Part shown: positions 7,273 to 14,739 of the stretch, one piece after another
Position numbering within the stretch: the first letter of the stretch is position 1
Layout of the letters: every line of letters starts with the position of its first letter
Assembly (NCBI GenBank): GCA_021735685.1
Contig: JAIPGN010000006.1
Span: forward strand, 1-36,205
Origin: Patescibacteria group bacterium
Lineage (GTDB): Bacteria > Patescibacteriota > Patescibacteriia > UBA2591 > UBA6264
Length of the DNA: 36,205 nucleotides
Direction of reading: 5' to 3'
Position numbers and translations under genes: made by a program
The notes under the pieces: model-generated
What the model saw: only the letters and a program-made list of their open reading frames with translations
The model's database searches: none
What the model was told of the DNA's origin: nothing

Positions 7273-8172
7273 TTAAATTTTCATTCCTCGCAAAGCTCGA
7301 ATTCTCTCCCCAACTTCTGGATGAGTCATAAATAATTTAGCAAACCAATTTTTATTCTCTGGCCCCCGCAAAGGAGAATGAATAAAAAGATGGGCATTGG
7401 CTTTGGAGGCGGTTCGCAAAGGGGCTTGATCTTTTGATATTTTTTCCAAAGCTTGAGCTAATCCCTCTGGATATCTAGTTAAAAGCGCTCCGGAAGCGTC
7501 TGCCAAAAATTCTCTTTTGCGCGAAACCGCCATTCTGATTAAACTAGCCGCTAAAGGAGCTAAAATTGCAGCCAATAGCCCTAAAATTAAAATTAGAACC
7601 CCTAATTTTCCTTCATTCCGACGATTCCCGCCTCTTCTAAAAAAACTAATCCTTAAGAAAAAGTTAGAAAGCAAGGCAATGGTTCCCGCCAGAATAACAA
7701 TCATGGTTTGAAGGAGCATGTCTTTATTACCAATATGAGAAAGCTCATGAGCAATTACTCCCTCCAGCTCCACTCTTTCTAGCTTGTCTAGAAGTCCCTG
7801 CGTTACCGCCACTACCGCATGCTTAGCATTGCGGCCGGTGGCAAAAGCATTAGGTTGGCTTTCTGGTAAAATAAAAATTTTAGGAAGAGGTAAACCGGCA
7901 GTTAAGCAAAGATTTTCTACAATTCGATAAAGCTCTGGATGGTCTTTTTTTTCAATAGGATGAGCCTTAGTTGTTCTTAAAACAAGTTTATCTGAAAACC
8001 AATAACTAGAAAAACTCATCAAAACACTAAAAACTACAGCAATGACTAGAATTAAAGAGCTTTCTAAAATATAACTAAAGAGCCATCCTAAACCAATAAC
8101 TAATACCAAGAAAAAAGTAACCAAAAGCCAAGTTTTGCGAACATTAGAATCCGCTTGCTGATAAAGGGTCAT
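7273..8172 (-). CDS. htpX: Zinc metalloprotease HtpX homologue
   Basis: HtpX is a membrane-bound M48 peptidase that degrades damaged membrane proteins. Two N-terminal transmembrane segments (about residues 14-35 and 38-57) precede the catalytic domain. The zinc motif is HELSH (H142, E143, H146), and the third ligand is probably the glutamate in KREFLADASG. Another hydrophobic pair lies at about residues 155-215. The 299-residue length is normal. The gene follows lemA with a 13-base gap; lemA-htpX pairing is a frequent arrangement and supports a joint role in membrane quality control. Confidence 0.96.
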   Translation of the reverse strand: MTLYQQADSNVRKTWLLVTFFLVLVIGLGWLFSYILESSLILVIAVVFSVLMSFSSYWFSDKLVLRTTKAHPIEKKDHPELYRIVENLCLTAGLPLPKIFILPESQPNAFATGRNAKHAVVAVTQGLLDKLERVELEGVIAHELSHIGNKDMLLQTMIVILAGTIALLSNFFLRISFFRRGGNRRNEGKLGVLILILGLLAAILAPLAASLIRMAVSRKREFLADASGALLTRYPEGLAQALEKISKDQAPLRTASKANAHLFIHSPLRGPENKNWFAKLFMTHPEVGERIRALRGMKI

Positions 8173-8185
8173 TTTCTAAATTTAA

Positions 8186-8737
8186 TTAAAATTTAACTGC
8201 TGGCGCTTGTCGAGCTGCTTCATCTTTAAGCTCAAAAAGATTCCTTTTACTAAAATTAAAAATTTTGGCCACTAAGTTTGATGGAAAACTTTCAATCTTA
8301 ATATTCAAGTCACGAACATTAGAATTGTAAAAACGTCGCGCTGCTTGAATTTTATCTTCTGTATCTCTTAACTCTCTCTGTAGTTCTAAAAAATTCTGAG
8401 AAGCCTTCAGATCTGGATAATTTTCCGAAACCGCAAAAAGAGATTTCAGGGTTTCAGTTAATTCATTCTCTGCCTTAGTTTTTTCTTCAACGCTCTTTGC
8501 TCCCATAGCTCTTGTCCTTGCTTCTGTTACTTTCTCTAAAACTCCTTTTTCGTGCTGAGCATAACCCTTAACACTTTCAATTAAATTGGGGATTAAATCA
8601 TATCTCCTCTTTAATTGAACATCAATATCTGCCCAAGCTTCCTGAGTTCGATTCCTCTTCTTGATTAAACCATTGTAGATCGCTATTAGCCAAAGGAAAA
8701 TTAAAACCAATAAAGCAATTAGATAATAAATTGACAT
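8186..8737 (-). CDS. lemA: LemA family protein
   Basis: The 183-residue protein has one N-terminal transmembrane segment (YYLIALLVLIFLWLIAIYNG) followed by a helical cytoplasmic or outer domain. The family signature is clear: AWADIDVQLKRRYDLIPNLI, RRFYNSNVRDLNIKIESFPS and a FELKDEAARQAPAVKF end. LemA proteins are widespread, but their molecular role is not established; gene pairing with M48 peptidases is common. It lies between an AlkD-like gene (24-base gap) and htpX (13-base gap), consistent with one transcript. Confidence 0.95.
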   Translation of the reverse strand: MSIYYLIALLVLIFLWLIAIYNGLIKKRNRTQEAWADIDVQLKRRYDLIPNLIESVKGYAQHEKGVLEKVTEARTRAMGAKSVEEKTKAENELTETLKSLFAVSENYPDLKASQNFLELQRELRDTEDKIQAARRFYNSNVRDLNIKIESFPSNLVAKIFNFSKRNLFELKDEAARQAPAVKF

Positions 8738-8761
8738 AAAATTTAAATTAAAATTAGTTAT

Positions 8762-9466
8762 TTATTTTTTAAGATAAAATTTTCTTTTAACCGGATTAAA
8801 TTTTTCTATAGAATAACGCAACATGGTTCGTGGCATTTTCTGATAATGCTTTTGTAAGAATTTTTCTTCTTGAGCTTGATCCCTTTTACCCACCTCTCTA
8901 AGCATCCATCCTGTAGCCTTGTGAATTAAATCATGCTGATCATTTAAAAACAAGGTGGCTATTTTTAAAGTATCAGTAAATTGATTATTTTTAATAAAAG
9001 CGTATGTAGCCACAATAGCTATCCTTCTTGACCAAAGATGTCTAGAGCGAGCCAGTTGATAAAGTACTTTTTTATCTTTTTCCAACAAAAAATCACCAAC
9101 AATCTTAGAGGCAGACAAATCTACTAAATCCCAATTATTTATATATTCCACCTGCTTTAAATAAAAATAAAAAATTTCTTTTCTTTTTTTATCACCGGCT
9201 TTTTGATATTGATCAACTAAAATAAAAAGAGCAATTTGGCGATATTCGTGAAACCTGCTTTGGGTTAATTTCTCTAAATCAGTCAAAGACAAATCTCTAT
9301 ATTTTTTTCCTATTTTTCTCAACAAAGGTACTCTGGCTCCCAAAAAAATATCACCTTCTCCATATCCTCCTTTGTTTGTTTTAAAAAAAATCTGTAAAAT
9401 TTTCGCTTTCTGAGGATTGGCTATTTCTAGAATTTCTTTTTTGAGAGAAATTAAGTTATTATCCAT
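8762..9466 (-). CDS. AlkD-like DNA alkylation repair protein
   Basis: The 234-residue protein is helical throughout, as expected for the HEAT-like repeats of AlkC/AlkD DNA glycosylases. Recognisable elements are GARVPLLRKIGKKY near residue 45, SRFHEYRQIALFIL, the INNWDLVDLSA block that carries a DNA-contacting tryptophan and aspartate, SRHLWSRRIAIVAT and HKATGWMLREVGKRD. The family removes bulky or positively charged alkyl adducts from DNA without base flipping. The length is normal. It lies directly upstream of lemA. The annotation as an AlkD-type fold is firm; activity is inferred from the conserved WD and R positions. Confidence 0.9.
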   Translation of the reverse strand: MDNNLISLKKEILEIANPQKAKILQIFFKTNKGGYGEGDIFLGARVPLLRKIGKKYRDLSLTDLEKLTQSRFHEYRQIALFILVDQYQKAGDKKRKEIFYFYLKQVEYINNWDLVDLSASKIVGDFLLEKDKKVLYQLARSRHLWSRRIAIVATYAFIKNNQFTDTLKIATLFLNDQHDLIHKATGWMLREVGKRDQAQEEKFLQKHYQKMPRTMLRYSIEKFNPVKRKFYLKK

Positions 9467-9557
9467 AAAAACTTGATAAAAATATCTTTTTGTCTTTCTT
9501 GGAAGTGATTATTTACAACAATCAAATATCATAAATGACTATCTTGATAGAAAAAAA

Positions 9558-9914
9558 CTACTCTTTTTCTTCATCTTCTTGGTCTTCTTCTGGAGCAGGA
9601 GTCATACTTTCAATTAGCTCTCTTAAAATCTTTTTATCTTCTGAACTAAGGTCTTCTTTCTTCAGGTAATCTCCTAAAAACTCTCTGCCAATTTCGTTCA
9701 TTACTTCTTCTTCTCTCCCTTTAGTAAGGCGAAACAATCTTTTTTCGTACTTCAGTCTTTGACGAAAATCATATTCCGGAACCTGAAGATGCTCTGGCAA
9801 AGAATCATTCAAAATTCTAATTTTCCCCTGCACACAAGAATCAATTTTATCTTTTAGAAAAACATCTTCCCTTTTTTCTTCAGAAAAATTATTTCCTTTT
9901 TTTTCAAAATTCAT
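9558..9914 (-). CDS. Small charged protein of unknown function
   Basis: The 118-residue protein has no signal peptide or membrane segment. It is hydrophilic and probably helical: a basic middle (FRQRLKYEKRLFRLTKGREEE), then a helix ending in LSSEDKKILRELIESM and an acidic tail rich in E and D. I do not recognise a family. Codon use and composition match the neighbours. It lies alone between tRNA-Ser(GGA) and the AlkD gene. The ATG at 9914 is preceded by AT-rich sequence without a ribosome-binding motif. It is more likely real than not, because the frame is intact and the protein looks globular in its middle. Confidence 0.7.
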   Translation of the reverse strand: MNFEKKGNNFSEEKREDVFLKDKIDSCVQGKIRILNDSLPEHLQVPEYDFRQRLKYEKRLFRLTKGREEEVMNEIGREFLGDYLKKEDLSSEDKKILRELIESMTPAPEEDQEDEEKE

Positions 9915-10000
9915 AATTAAAAAATATTAAACTAATTAAATCTAATAACTCCATAAAAATTTTACGAAGTCTCATAGAGGCCGGACCTCCATAAATCAAT

Positions 10001-10086
10001 TGGCGGAGAGGGCGGGATTCGAACCCGCAAGTCCTAAGGGACGCCAGTTCTCCAAACTGGTGGAATAACCGTTATCCGACCTCTCC
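10001..10086 (-). tRNA. tRNA-Ser (anticodon GGA)
   Basis: GGAGAGG (10086-10080) pairs with CCTCTCC; discriminator G and encoded CCA end at 10001. The anticodon stem CCAGT/ACTGG holds loop TTGGAGA, giving GGA. The variable arm GTCC-CTTA-GGAC is class II. Its D arm (GGA...TCC around TAACGGTTAT) differs from the D arm of the nearby 5' fragment at 11177-11192, although both share the first eight bases. The LAGLIDADG gene ends 15 bases upstream. Confidence 0.96.
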
Positions 10087-10101
10087 ATTATTTTCAAAAT
10101 T

Positions 10102-11127
10102 TTATAATTTTTTCTTTAAATTTAAAAAATTTTTCAACCTTTTGGAATGATATGAGTTACTAAAGCCAATCTCTTGATAATATCGCAGAACTTCATGTTT
10201 CCTGTATAGACGAACGCTACTACCTCCCTGCTTTTTCGGAGAAAAATTATATATTTCTAATGTATTGTAAACAAAATCTAACAAGGGAATAGATTTATTG
10301 GTAAAAGCCAAACCAATATTATAATGATTATATCCATGACTATTGTGTCTGTGCCCGTAGACACAACCGTCAGTATCTATTAATCCCCGAAGGCAACTTT
10401 TAGAAAATTTTTTATTTTTTTTAATCCAGATAGGAACACCTACCTGATTTTTGACCTTATTCCCTTTTTTTAAGCCTCTTGCTAACAAAAAATCTACTAA
10501 GTTGCTGCTGGAAATTGTTATTCTAACCACTTTTTTACTTTTTGGTGATTGAAGACAATAAACAGCTGGAGTTAATTTGAATAAATTTTTAATCAAAGAA
10601 CAAATAAAACCAATATATTGACGACCATTTTCTTTATGCACGGTAACAACTACTTGATAATCGCTACCTATTCCTCCATCCCCTAAAATAATTCCTATGA
10701 ATTCTGCTAATTCTGTGCTATTACCAGGCCTAGATATATCCTTTTTTAAATTACATTTTCTGTAAAATTCAGGATATTTTTTTCTTCTCTGTTGAGAAAT
10801 CAATCCTCCCCTTACTCTCCCTTTTGGCGTCCCGGGGTTACCATGCCTTTCGACAACTTTTAGACCTCCTTTGCGTGCCGCCCTTGATGCGCTCCAAAAG
10901 TCTGGCAACATTTTATATTCAGGAATCTTAGTCTCTTTATTTTTCAACCCTAAACATATCCCAAATGCCCTATTAGACATTGTAAATTTTTCCCTGCGCC
11001 AATCAAACAACGTTCTTCTATGAATATTTAGTTCATTGGCTAATTGTGACCAGGTAAAGTTAGAGTGTCTGTAAACATTATTTAAAAATTTAGATTGACG
11101 CCCTTTTTTAAACTTAACTCTAGGCAT
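10102..11127 (-). CDS. LAGLIDADG homing-endonuclease-like protein
   Basis: Two LAGLIDADG motifs are visible: FIGIILGDGG (about residue 145, acidic residue in GDG) and LRGLIDTDG (about residue 250). A single chain with two motifs can form a monomeric enzyme that cuts a long asymmetric site. Ahead of them lie an N-terminal helix-turn-helix (WSQLANELNIHRRTLFDWR) and a basic glycine-rich stretch (KGGLKVVERHGN, KGRVRGG) resembling DNA-binding modules of mobile nucleases. I chose the ATG at 11127, two codons inside the longer GTG frame, because a TATAAT at 11136-11141 would start transcription about at the ATG. The gene is flanked by a tRNA-Ser 5' fragment and by complete tRNA-Ser(GGA). That placement marks it as mobile. 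Cleavage activity and target are not shown. Confidence 0.88.
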   Translation of the reverse strand: MPRVKFKKGRQSKFLNNVYRHSNFTWSQLANELNIHRRTLFDWRREKFTMSNRAFGICLGLKNKETKIPEYKMLPDFWSASRAARKGGLKVVERHGNPGTPKGRVRGGLISQQRRKKYPEFYRKCNLKKDISRPGNSTELAEFIGIILGDGGIGSDYQVVVTVHKENGRQYIGFICSLIKNLFKLTPAVYCLQSPKSKKVVRITISSSNLVDFLLARGLKKGNKVKNQVGVPIWIKKNKKFSKSCLRGLIDTDGCVYGHRHNSHGYNHYNIGLAFTNKSIPLLDFVYNTLEIYNFSPKKQGGSSVRLYRKHEVLRYYQEIGFSNSYHSKRLKNFLNLKKKL

Positions 11128-11135
11128 ATACACAT

Positions 11136-11141
11136 ATTATA
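11136..11141 (-). promoter_or_regulatory. Possible -10 element for a leaderless LAGLIDADG transcript
   Basis: A perfect TATAAT on the minus strand lies 8 bases before the ATG at 11127, so the transcript would begin almost at the start codon. I see no good -35 at the right distance, so this is tentative. Confidence 0.35.
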
Positions 11142-11176
11142 ATACAAACCTCTAGCTAAAATTTCTCTAATTTCTT

Positions 11177-11192
11177 ACTCAGCCACCTCTCC
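11177..11192 (-). pseudogene. 5'-end fragment of a tRNA-Ser gene
   Basis: The minus strand reads GGAGAGGTGGCTGAGT: a tRNA-Ser acceptor strand, the two linking bases and the start of the D arm. The first nine bases match the tRNA-Ser(TGA) of this window and the first eight match tRNA-Ser(GGA). Homology stops in the D loop. It begins 9 bases after the stop of the methyltransferase gene and precedes the LAGLIDADG gene. At 16 bases it is short, so chance is not excluded. Confidence 0.6.
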
Positions 11193-11200
11193 TTTAAAAT

Positions 11201-11743
11201 TTAAAAACGATAAATATGAATTGGTTTTTCTCCTTTTCTATTAGGTTGATGTACTTTTTCTGGAGTTAATCCTTTAATGGGAAAGCCATAAGCAATCACT
11301 CGAGCGCCTTTTTTTAATTCTTTCTCTAATTTAAATCTTAATCTCTTTTCTAAAACCTTGGGCATACCATAAACATAAATAGCGTCTGCTTGAGATAAAT
11401 CTTCGAAAAATAAATTTTTCATTTTAAAAATTATCCCCTGACTTTCGCTGACAAAAAGTTTTTTTATCCAAGAGTAAAGAAAAAACAAAAAACTCATTTC
11501 AATGCCAATAGCTTTAACTGGAAAATGTTCTCCGGCGTAAAAAACAACCCGACCATCTCCTGAACCCAAGTCATAGAAAACTTCCCCCTCTTTTAATTGA
11601 ATAGCTTCAAAAATACGAGGTAGCTCTCTGCGAGAACAAGGAACAAAAGGAGCAAAAGATTTACTAGAGTTATGAAAAGTAATTCCGACCAACAAAAGAA
11701 AAATGGCTAAAACAGAATAAACAAAAAACGAAAAAGTTACCAT
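11201..11743 (-). CDS. Membrane-anchored SAM-dependent methyltransferase
   Basis: The 180-residue protein starts with a transmembrane segment (about residues 5-22, FFVYSVLAIFLLLVGITF). A class I methyltransferase fold follows: motif I is VFYDLGSGDGRVVF, followed by AIGIE at the second strand. SQADAIYVYGMP occupies the motif IV position, where Rossmann methyltransferases act. The pattern resembles small membrane-linked lysine methyltransferases of the FAM173/ATPSCKMT kind, but the substrate is unknown. The gene starts 8 bases after the ppsA stop, so the two are probably cotranscribed. Confidence 0.82.
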   Translation of the reverse strand: MVTFSFFVYSVLAIFLLLVGITFHNSSKSFAPFVPCSRRELPRIFEAIQLKEGEVFYDLGSGDGRVVFYAGEHFPVKAIGIEMSFLFFLYSWIKKLFVSESQGIIFKMKNLFFEDLSQADAIYVYGMPKVLEKRLRFKLEKELKKGARVIAYGFPIKGLTPEKVHQPNRKGEKPIHIYRF

Positions 11744-11751
11744 AAAGAAAA

Positions 11752-14142
11752 TTATTTTTTCTTAAGATTAGCTATCCTCATCGTGGTTTCAATAATAGTG
11801 TCTGGAAGTAAAGAAATAGAATCAATCCCCTCTTTAACTAAAAATTCTGCAAAATCGGGAAAATCGCTCGGTCCCTGACCACAAATTCCCACCTTACAAT
11901 TATTTTGATGAGCAACTTTAATTAACTCTTGAATCAATTTCTTTACCGCTTCATTTCTCTCGTCAAAAAGATGAGCCACTAAACTGGAATCCCTGTCTAA
12001 ACCTAGAGTTAATTGCGTTAAATCATTAGAACCAATAGAAAATCCATCAAAAAGTTGAGCAAATTCCTTGGCTAAAACAATATTAGAAGGAATCTCAGCC
12101 ATAACATAAATTTGTAAAGGCTTTTGTTTTTGATATTTCTTTCTTAAACCACTTTCTTCAATAATTTTCAAGACTGAACGGGCCTCGCCAATAGTTCGAC
12201 AAAAAGGCACCATCACGATCACATTATCTAAACCAAATTCTTCTCTCACTTTCTTGATGGCTTCACATTCTAATTGAAAAGCTTTTTTAAATTTAGGATC
12301 ATTGTAACGACTCGCCCCTCGCCAACCAATCATCGGATTAGCTTCTTCGGGTTCATAAATAGAACCACCAACCAGATTAGCATATTCATTGCTTTTAAAA
12401 TCAGAAAAACGGACAATCACATCTTTAGGGTAAAAGGCAGCAGCAATTGTGCCAATTCCTTCAGCTAATTTATGAATATAAAAATCAACTTTGTTTTGAT
12501 ATCCTGCTGTAATTTCGTTAATTTTTTTCTTTATCTTTTGATCTTTAATTTTTTTAAAATTAATTAAGGCCAAAGGATGAATTTTGATATGATTATTGAT
12601 AATAAATTCTTCACGAGCTAAACCCACTCCATCATTAGGAAGAAAAGAAAGACCAAAAGCTTGACTCGGCTCCGCTAAATTAAGCATCACTTTGGTTTCA
12701 GGTTTTTTGAAATTCTTTAAACGAGTCTTCTTTACTTGAAAAGGAAGTAATCCCTGATAAACACGCCCCACTTCACCCTCAGCACAAGAGACTGTTACTT
12801 TTTGCCCACTTTTAATTTTCTGAGTAGCATCACCAGTTCCCACCACACAAGGAACTCCCATCTCTCTGCTAACAATTGCAGCGTGACAAACTCTTCCTCC
12901 ATCATCAGTAATAATTGCCGAAGCAATTTTCATAATCGGCACCCAGTCTGGATCAGTCATTTTGGTCACCAAAACTTGACCCGGTTTAAACTTAACAATA
13001 TCTTTAGCACTTTTGATAACATTAACTTCGCCTTGACCAATTTTTGAACCCACAGCCACACCGGTAATTAAAACCTTTTTTTCTTCCTTTTGAGGCTTAA
13101 AAACAAATCTTTCTAAAACATCTACCGATTTCAAAGACTGGACTGTTTCCGGTCGAGCCTGAAGAATATATAATTTTTTATCTTTTCCGTCTTTACCCCA
13201 CTCCATATCCATGGGTCGGCCGTAGTGTTTTTCAATTAAAACCGAATAACGAGCTAACTCTAGAACTTCCTGATCAGAAAGAGTAAACTTACTTCTTTCT
13301 TGAGGGGTGGTCTTAATATTTTTAACCGCAGTCTTGCCTTTCTCGCCATAAGTCATTCTCCACTCTTTTCCGCCCAGCCTCTTATTAACAATTGGTCGAT
13401 ACCCTTGGTCTAACAGTGGTTCAAAAACCATAAATTCATCCGGACTAACCTTGCCCTGAACTACATTTTCTCCCAACCCCCAAGAAGAATTAATTACAGT
13501 TACATCTGCAAATCCAGACTCAGTGTCACAAGAAAACATTACTCCGGAACAAGCCAAATCTGAACGAACCATTTTTTGAACTCCAATGGAAAGAGCCACT
13601 TCGCTATGTTTAAAACCTTTAGACTGGCGATAAACAATAGCTCGATTAGTAAAAAGAGAAGCCAGGCATTTATGAGCAGCTTTTAAAAGATTTTCTGGAC
13701 CCTGAACGTTAAGGTAAGTTTCCATTTGGCCAGCAAAACTAGCATCTGGCAAATCTTCGGCTGTAGCCGAGCTTCGTACAGCGACGTCCACTGCTTTAGT
13801 TTTGTATTCTTGGGATAATCTTTGGTAAGCTTTTTTTAATTCATCAGCAAGTTCTTGACTTAAGGGAGTTTTTAAAATTAACTTGCGAACTTTCTCGCCT
13901 CGCAAAGCTAATTCTTTAACATCTTGCACGTCTAACCCCTCTAAGATTTTTTCAATCTTTTCGCCCAAAGCATCTTGTTGCATAAATCGCCAATAAGCTT
14001 CAGCTGTAGTAGCAAAACCATTCGGAATTCGCACCCCTTGCTTGCCTAATTTTTGATACATTTCTCCCAAAGAAGCATTCTTGCCACCTACTTGAGGGAC
14101 ATTTTTTAGAGTTAATTCCCTAAACCAAAGTATTGTTTGCAT
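11752..14142 (-). CDS. ppsA: Phosphoenolpyruvate synthase
   Basis: This enzyme converts pyruvate and ATP to phosphoenolpyruvate, AMP and phosphate, or runs in reverse in some fermenters. The N-terminal ATP-grasp part includes VGGKNASLGEM and VRSSATAEDLPDASFAGQ. The swivelling domain has GGRVCHAAIVSRE with the phosphorylated histidine at H420. The C-terminal TIM barrel has FSIGSNDLTQLTLGLDRDS and the catalytic cysteine in GICGQGPS. The 796-residue length is normal for PpsA and shorter than pyruvate phosphate dikinase. In a genome with few pathways it probably links pyruvate to glycolytic intermediates. It is followed closely by a methyltransferase gene. Confidence 0.96.
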   Translation of the reverse strand: MQTILWFRELTLKNVPQVGGKNASLGEMYQKLGKQGVRIPNGFATTAEAYWRFMQQDALGEKIEKILEGLDVQDVKELALRGEKVRKLILKTPLSQELADELKKAYQRLSQEYKTKAVDVAVRSSATAEDLPDASFAGQMETYLNVQGPENLLKAAHKCLASLFTNRAIVYRQSKGFKHSEVALSIGVQKMVRSDLACSGVMFSCDTESGFADVTVINSSWGLGENVVQGKVSPDEFMVFEPLLDQGYRPIVNKRLGGKEWRMTYGEKGKTAVKNIKTTPQERSKFTLSDQEVLELARYSVLIEKHYGRPMDMEWGKDGKDKKLYILQARPETVQSLKSVDVLERFVFKPQKEEKKVLITGVAVGSKIGQGEVNVIKSAKDIVKFKPGQVLVTKMTDPDWVPIMKIASAIITDDGGRVCHAAIVSREMGVPCVVGTGDATQKIKSGQKVTVSCAEGEVGRVYQGLLPFQVKKTRLKNFKKPETKVMLNLAEPSQAFGLSFLPNDGVGLAREEFIINNHIKIHPLALINFKKIKDQKIKKKINEITAGYQNKVDFYIHKLAEGIGTIAAAFYPKDVIVRFSDFKSNEYANLVGGSIYEPEEANPMIGWRGASRYNDPKFKKAFQLECEAIKKVREEFGLDNVIVMVPFCRTIGEARSVLKIIEESGLRKKYQKQKPLQIYVMAEIPSNIVLAKEFAQLFDGFSIGSNDLTQLTLGLDRDSSLVAHLFDERNEAVKKLIQELIKVAHQNNCKVGICGQGPSDFPDFAEFLVKEGIDSISLLPDTIIETTMRIANLKKK

Positions 14143-14220
14143 AAAAAATTAATTTTATCTTCTAATTAATTTATTCTTATTTTCCCTTATCTTTTTTCCT
14201 TATCTTTTTTCATGTTTCTC

Positions 14221-14360
14221 AAAAACGTCAGTTTTTTAACATTTTTTCCCGGGGTCTGACCCCAAAAACAGCTTCTCTAAAACCCTTTCCTGGAAAAGAC
14301 ATTAAGGACGATTTTCTAAAAACGTCAGTTTTTTAACATTTTTTCCCGGGGTCTGGCCCC
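14221..14360. repeat. Tandem copies of a dispersed repeat centred on GGGGTCTGACCCC
   Basis: A 38-bp sequence (AAAAACGTCAG...GGGGTCTG) occurs identically at 14221-14258 and 14318-14355, 97 bp apart. Each copy ends in a palindrome, GGGGTCTGACCCC at 14251-14263 and GGGGTCTGGCCCC at 14348-14360. The spacer AAAAACAGCTTC...CGATTTTC reappears, diverged, after a third palindrome at 36106. The repeat fills the gap between ppsA and the DUF4870-like gene. It holds no frame or convincing promoter. Confidence 0.85.
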
Positions 14361-14362
14361 AA

Positions 14363-14722
14363 TTAAATTTTGATTTCTTGGGAAATTTTTTTAATAACAG
14401 GGATAGACCATTCTTGACCCTGAACTGCTTTTAAGACTCCTCGCAAAGAAAGCAAAATGCACAAAATCCAACCCAATAAACCGATTAACCAGCCCACAAA
14501 AGGAACGACCATAATTAAAGTAAAAACGATTTCTAAGCCAAATAAAACTAAACCTTGCCGCAAATGACAAGAAGCGGGTTTTTCTTTATCTCGCCAAATA
14601 AAAACAAGTAAAGATAAAACTCCTAAATAAGATAAAATGTCTTTAAACCTGTCTTTCCAGAGAACATTTTCTTCTTTTTTTAGAAAAGAGCTAATCTTTT
14701 CCTTAATTTCTTCTTTTTTCAT
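14363..14722 (-). CDS. DUF4870/Tic20-like small membrane protein
   Basis: The 119-residue protein has an N-terminal charged helix (KEEIKEKISSFLKKEEN), then three hydrophobic segments at about residues 29-43, 55-72 and 76-93. The order matches the DUF4870 family: YLGVLSLLVFIW, a loop with HLRQGLVLFGLEIV, then LIGLLGWILCILLSLRGVLKAVQG. These proteins resemble Tic20-type translocon components in topology, but their bacterial function is unknown. It starts 17 bases after the RNase J stop, so it is probably the second gene of that unit. The GGGGTC repeat lies immediately after its stop. Confidence 0.82.
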   Translation of the reverse strand: MKKEEIKEKISSFLKKEENVLWKDRFKDILSYLGVLSLLVFIWRDKEKPASCHLRQGLVLFGLEIVFTLIMVVPFVGWLIGLLGWILCILLSLRGVLKAVQGQEWSIPVIKKISQEIKI

Positions 14723-14739
14723 AATTTTAAATTAAAATT

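Noticed and set aside
10001-11192. tRNA-Ser interrupted by a self-splicing intron carrying the LAGLIDADG gene
   Set aside because: The downstream tRNA-Ser has its own complete 5' half, so splicing would not be needed, and I could not see group I intron core elements.
12274-13047. Two plus-strand frames opposite ppsA
   Set aside because: Both are shadows of a well-conserved gene on the other strand.
14221-14360. CRISPR array
   Set aside because: There are only two repeat copies, the spacing is irregular for an array, the spacer itself recurs at 36119, and no cas gene is present.
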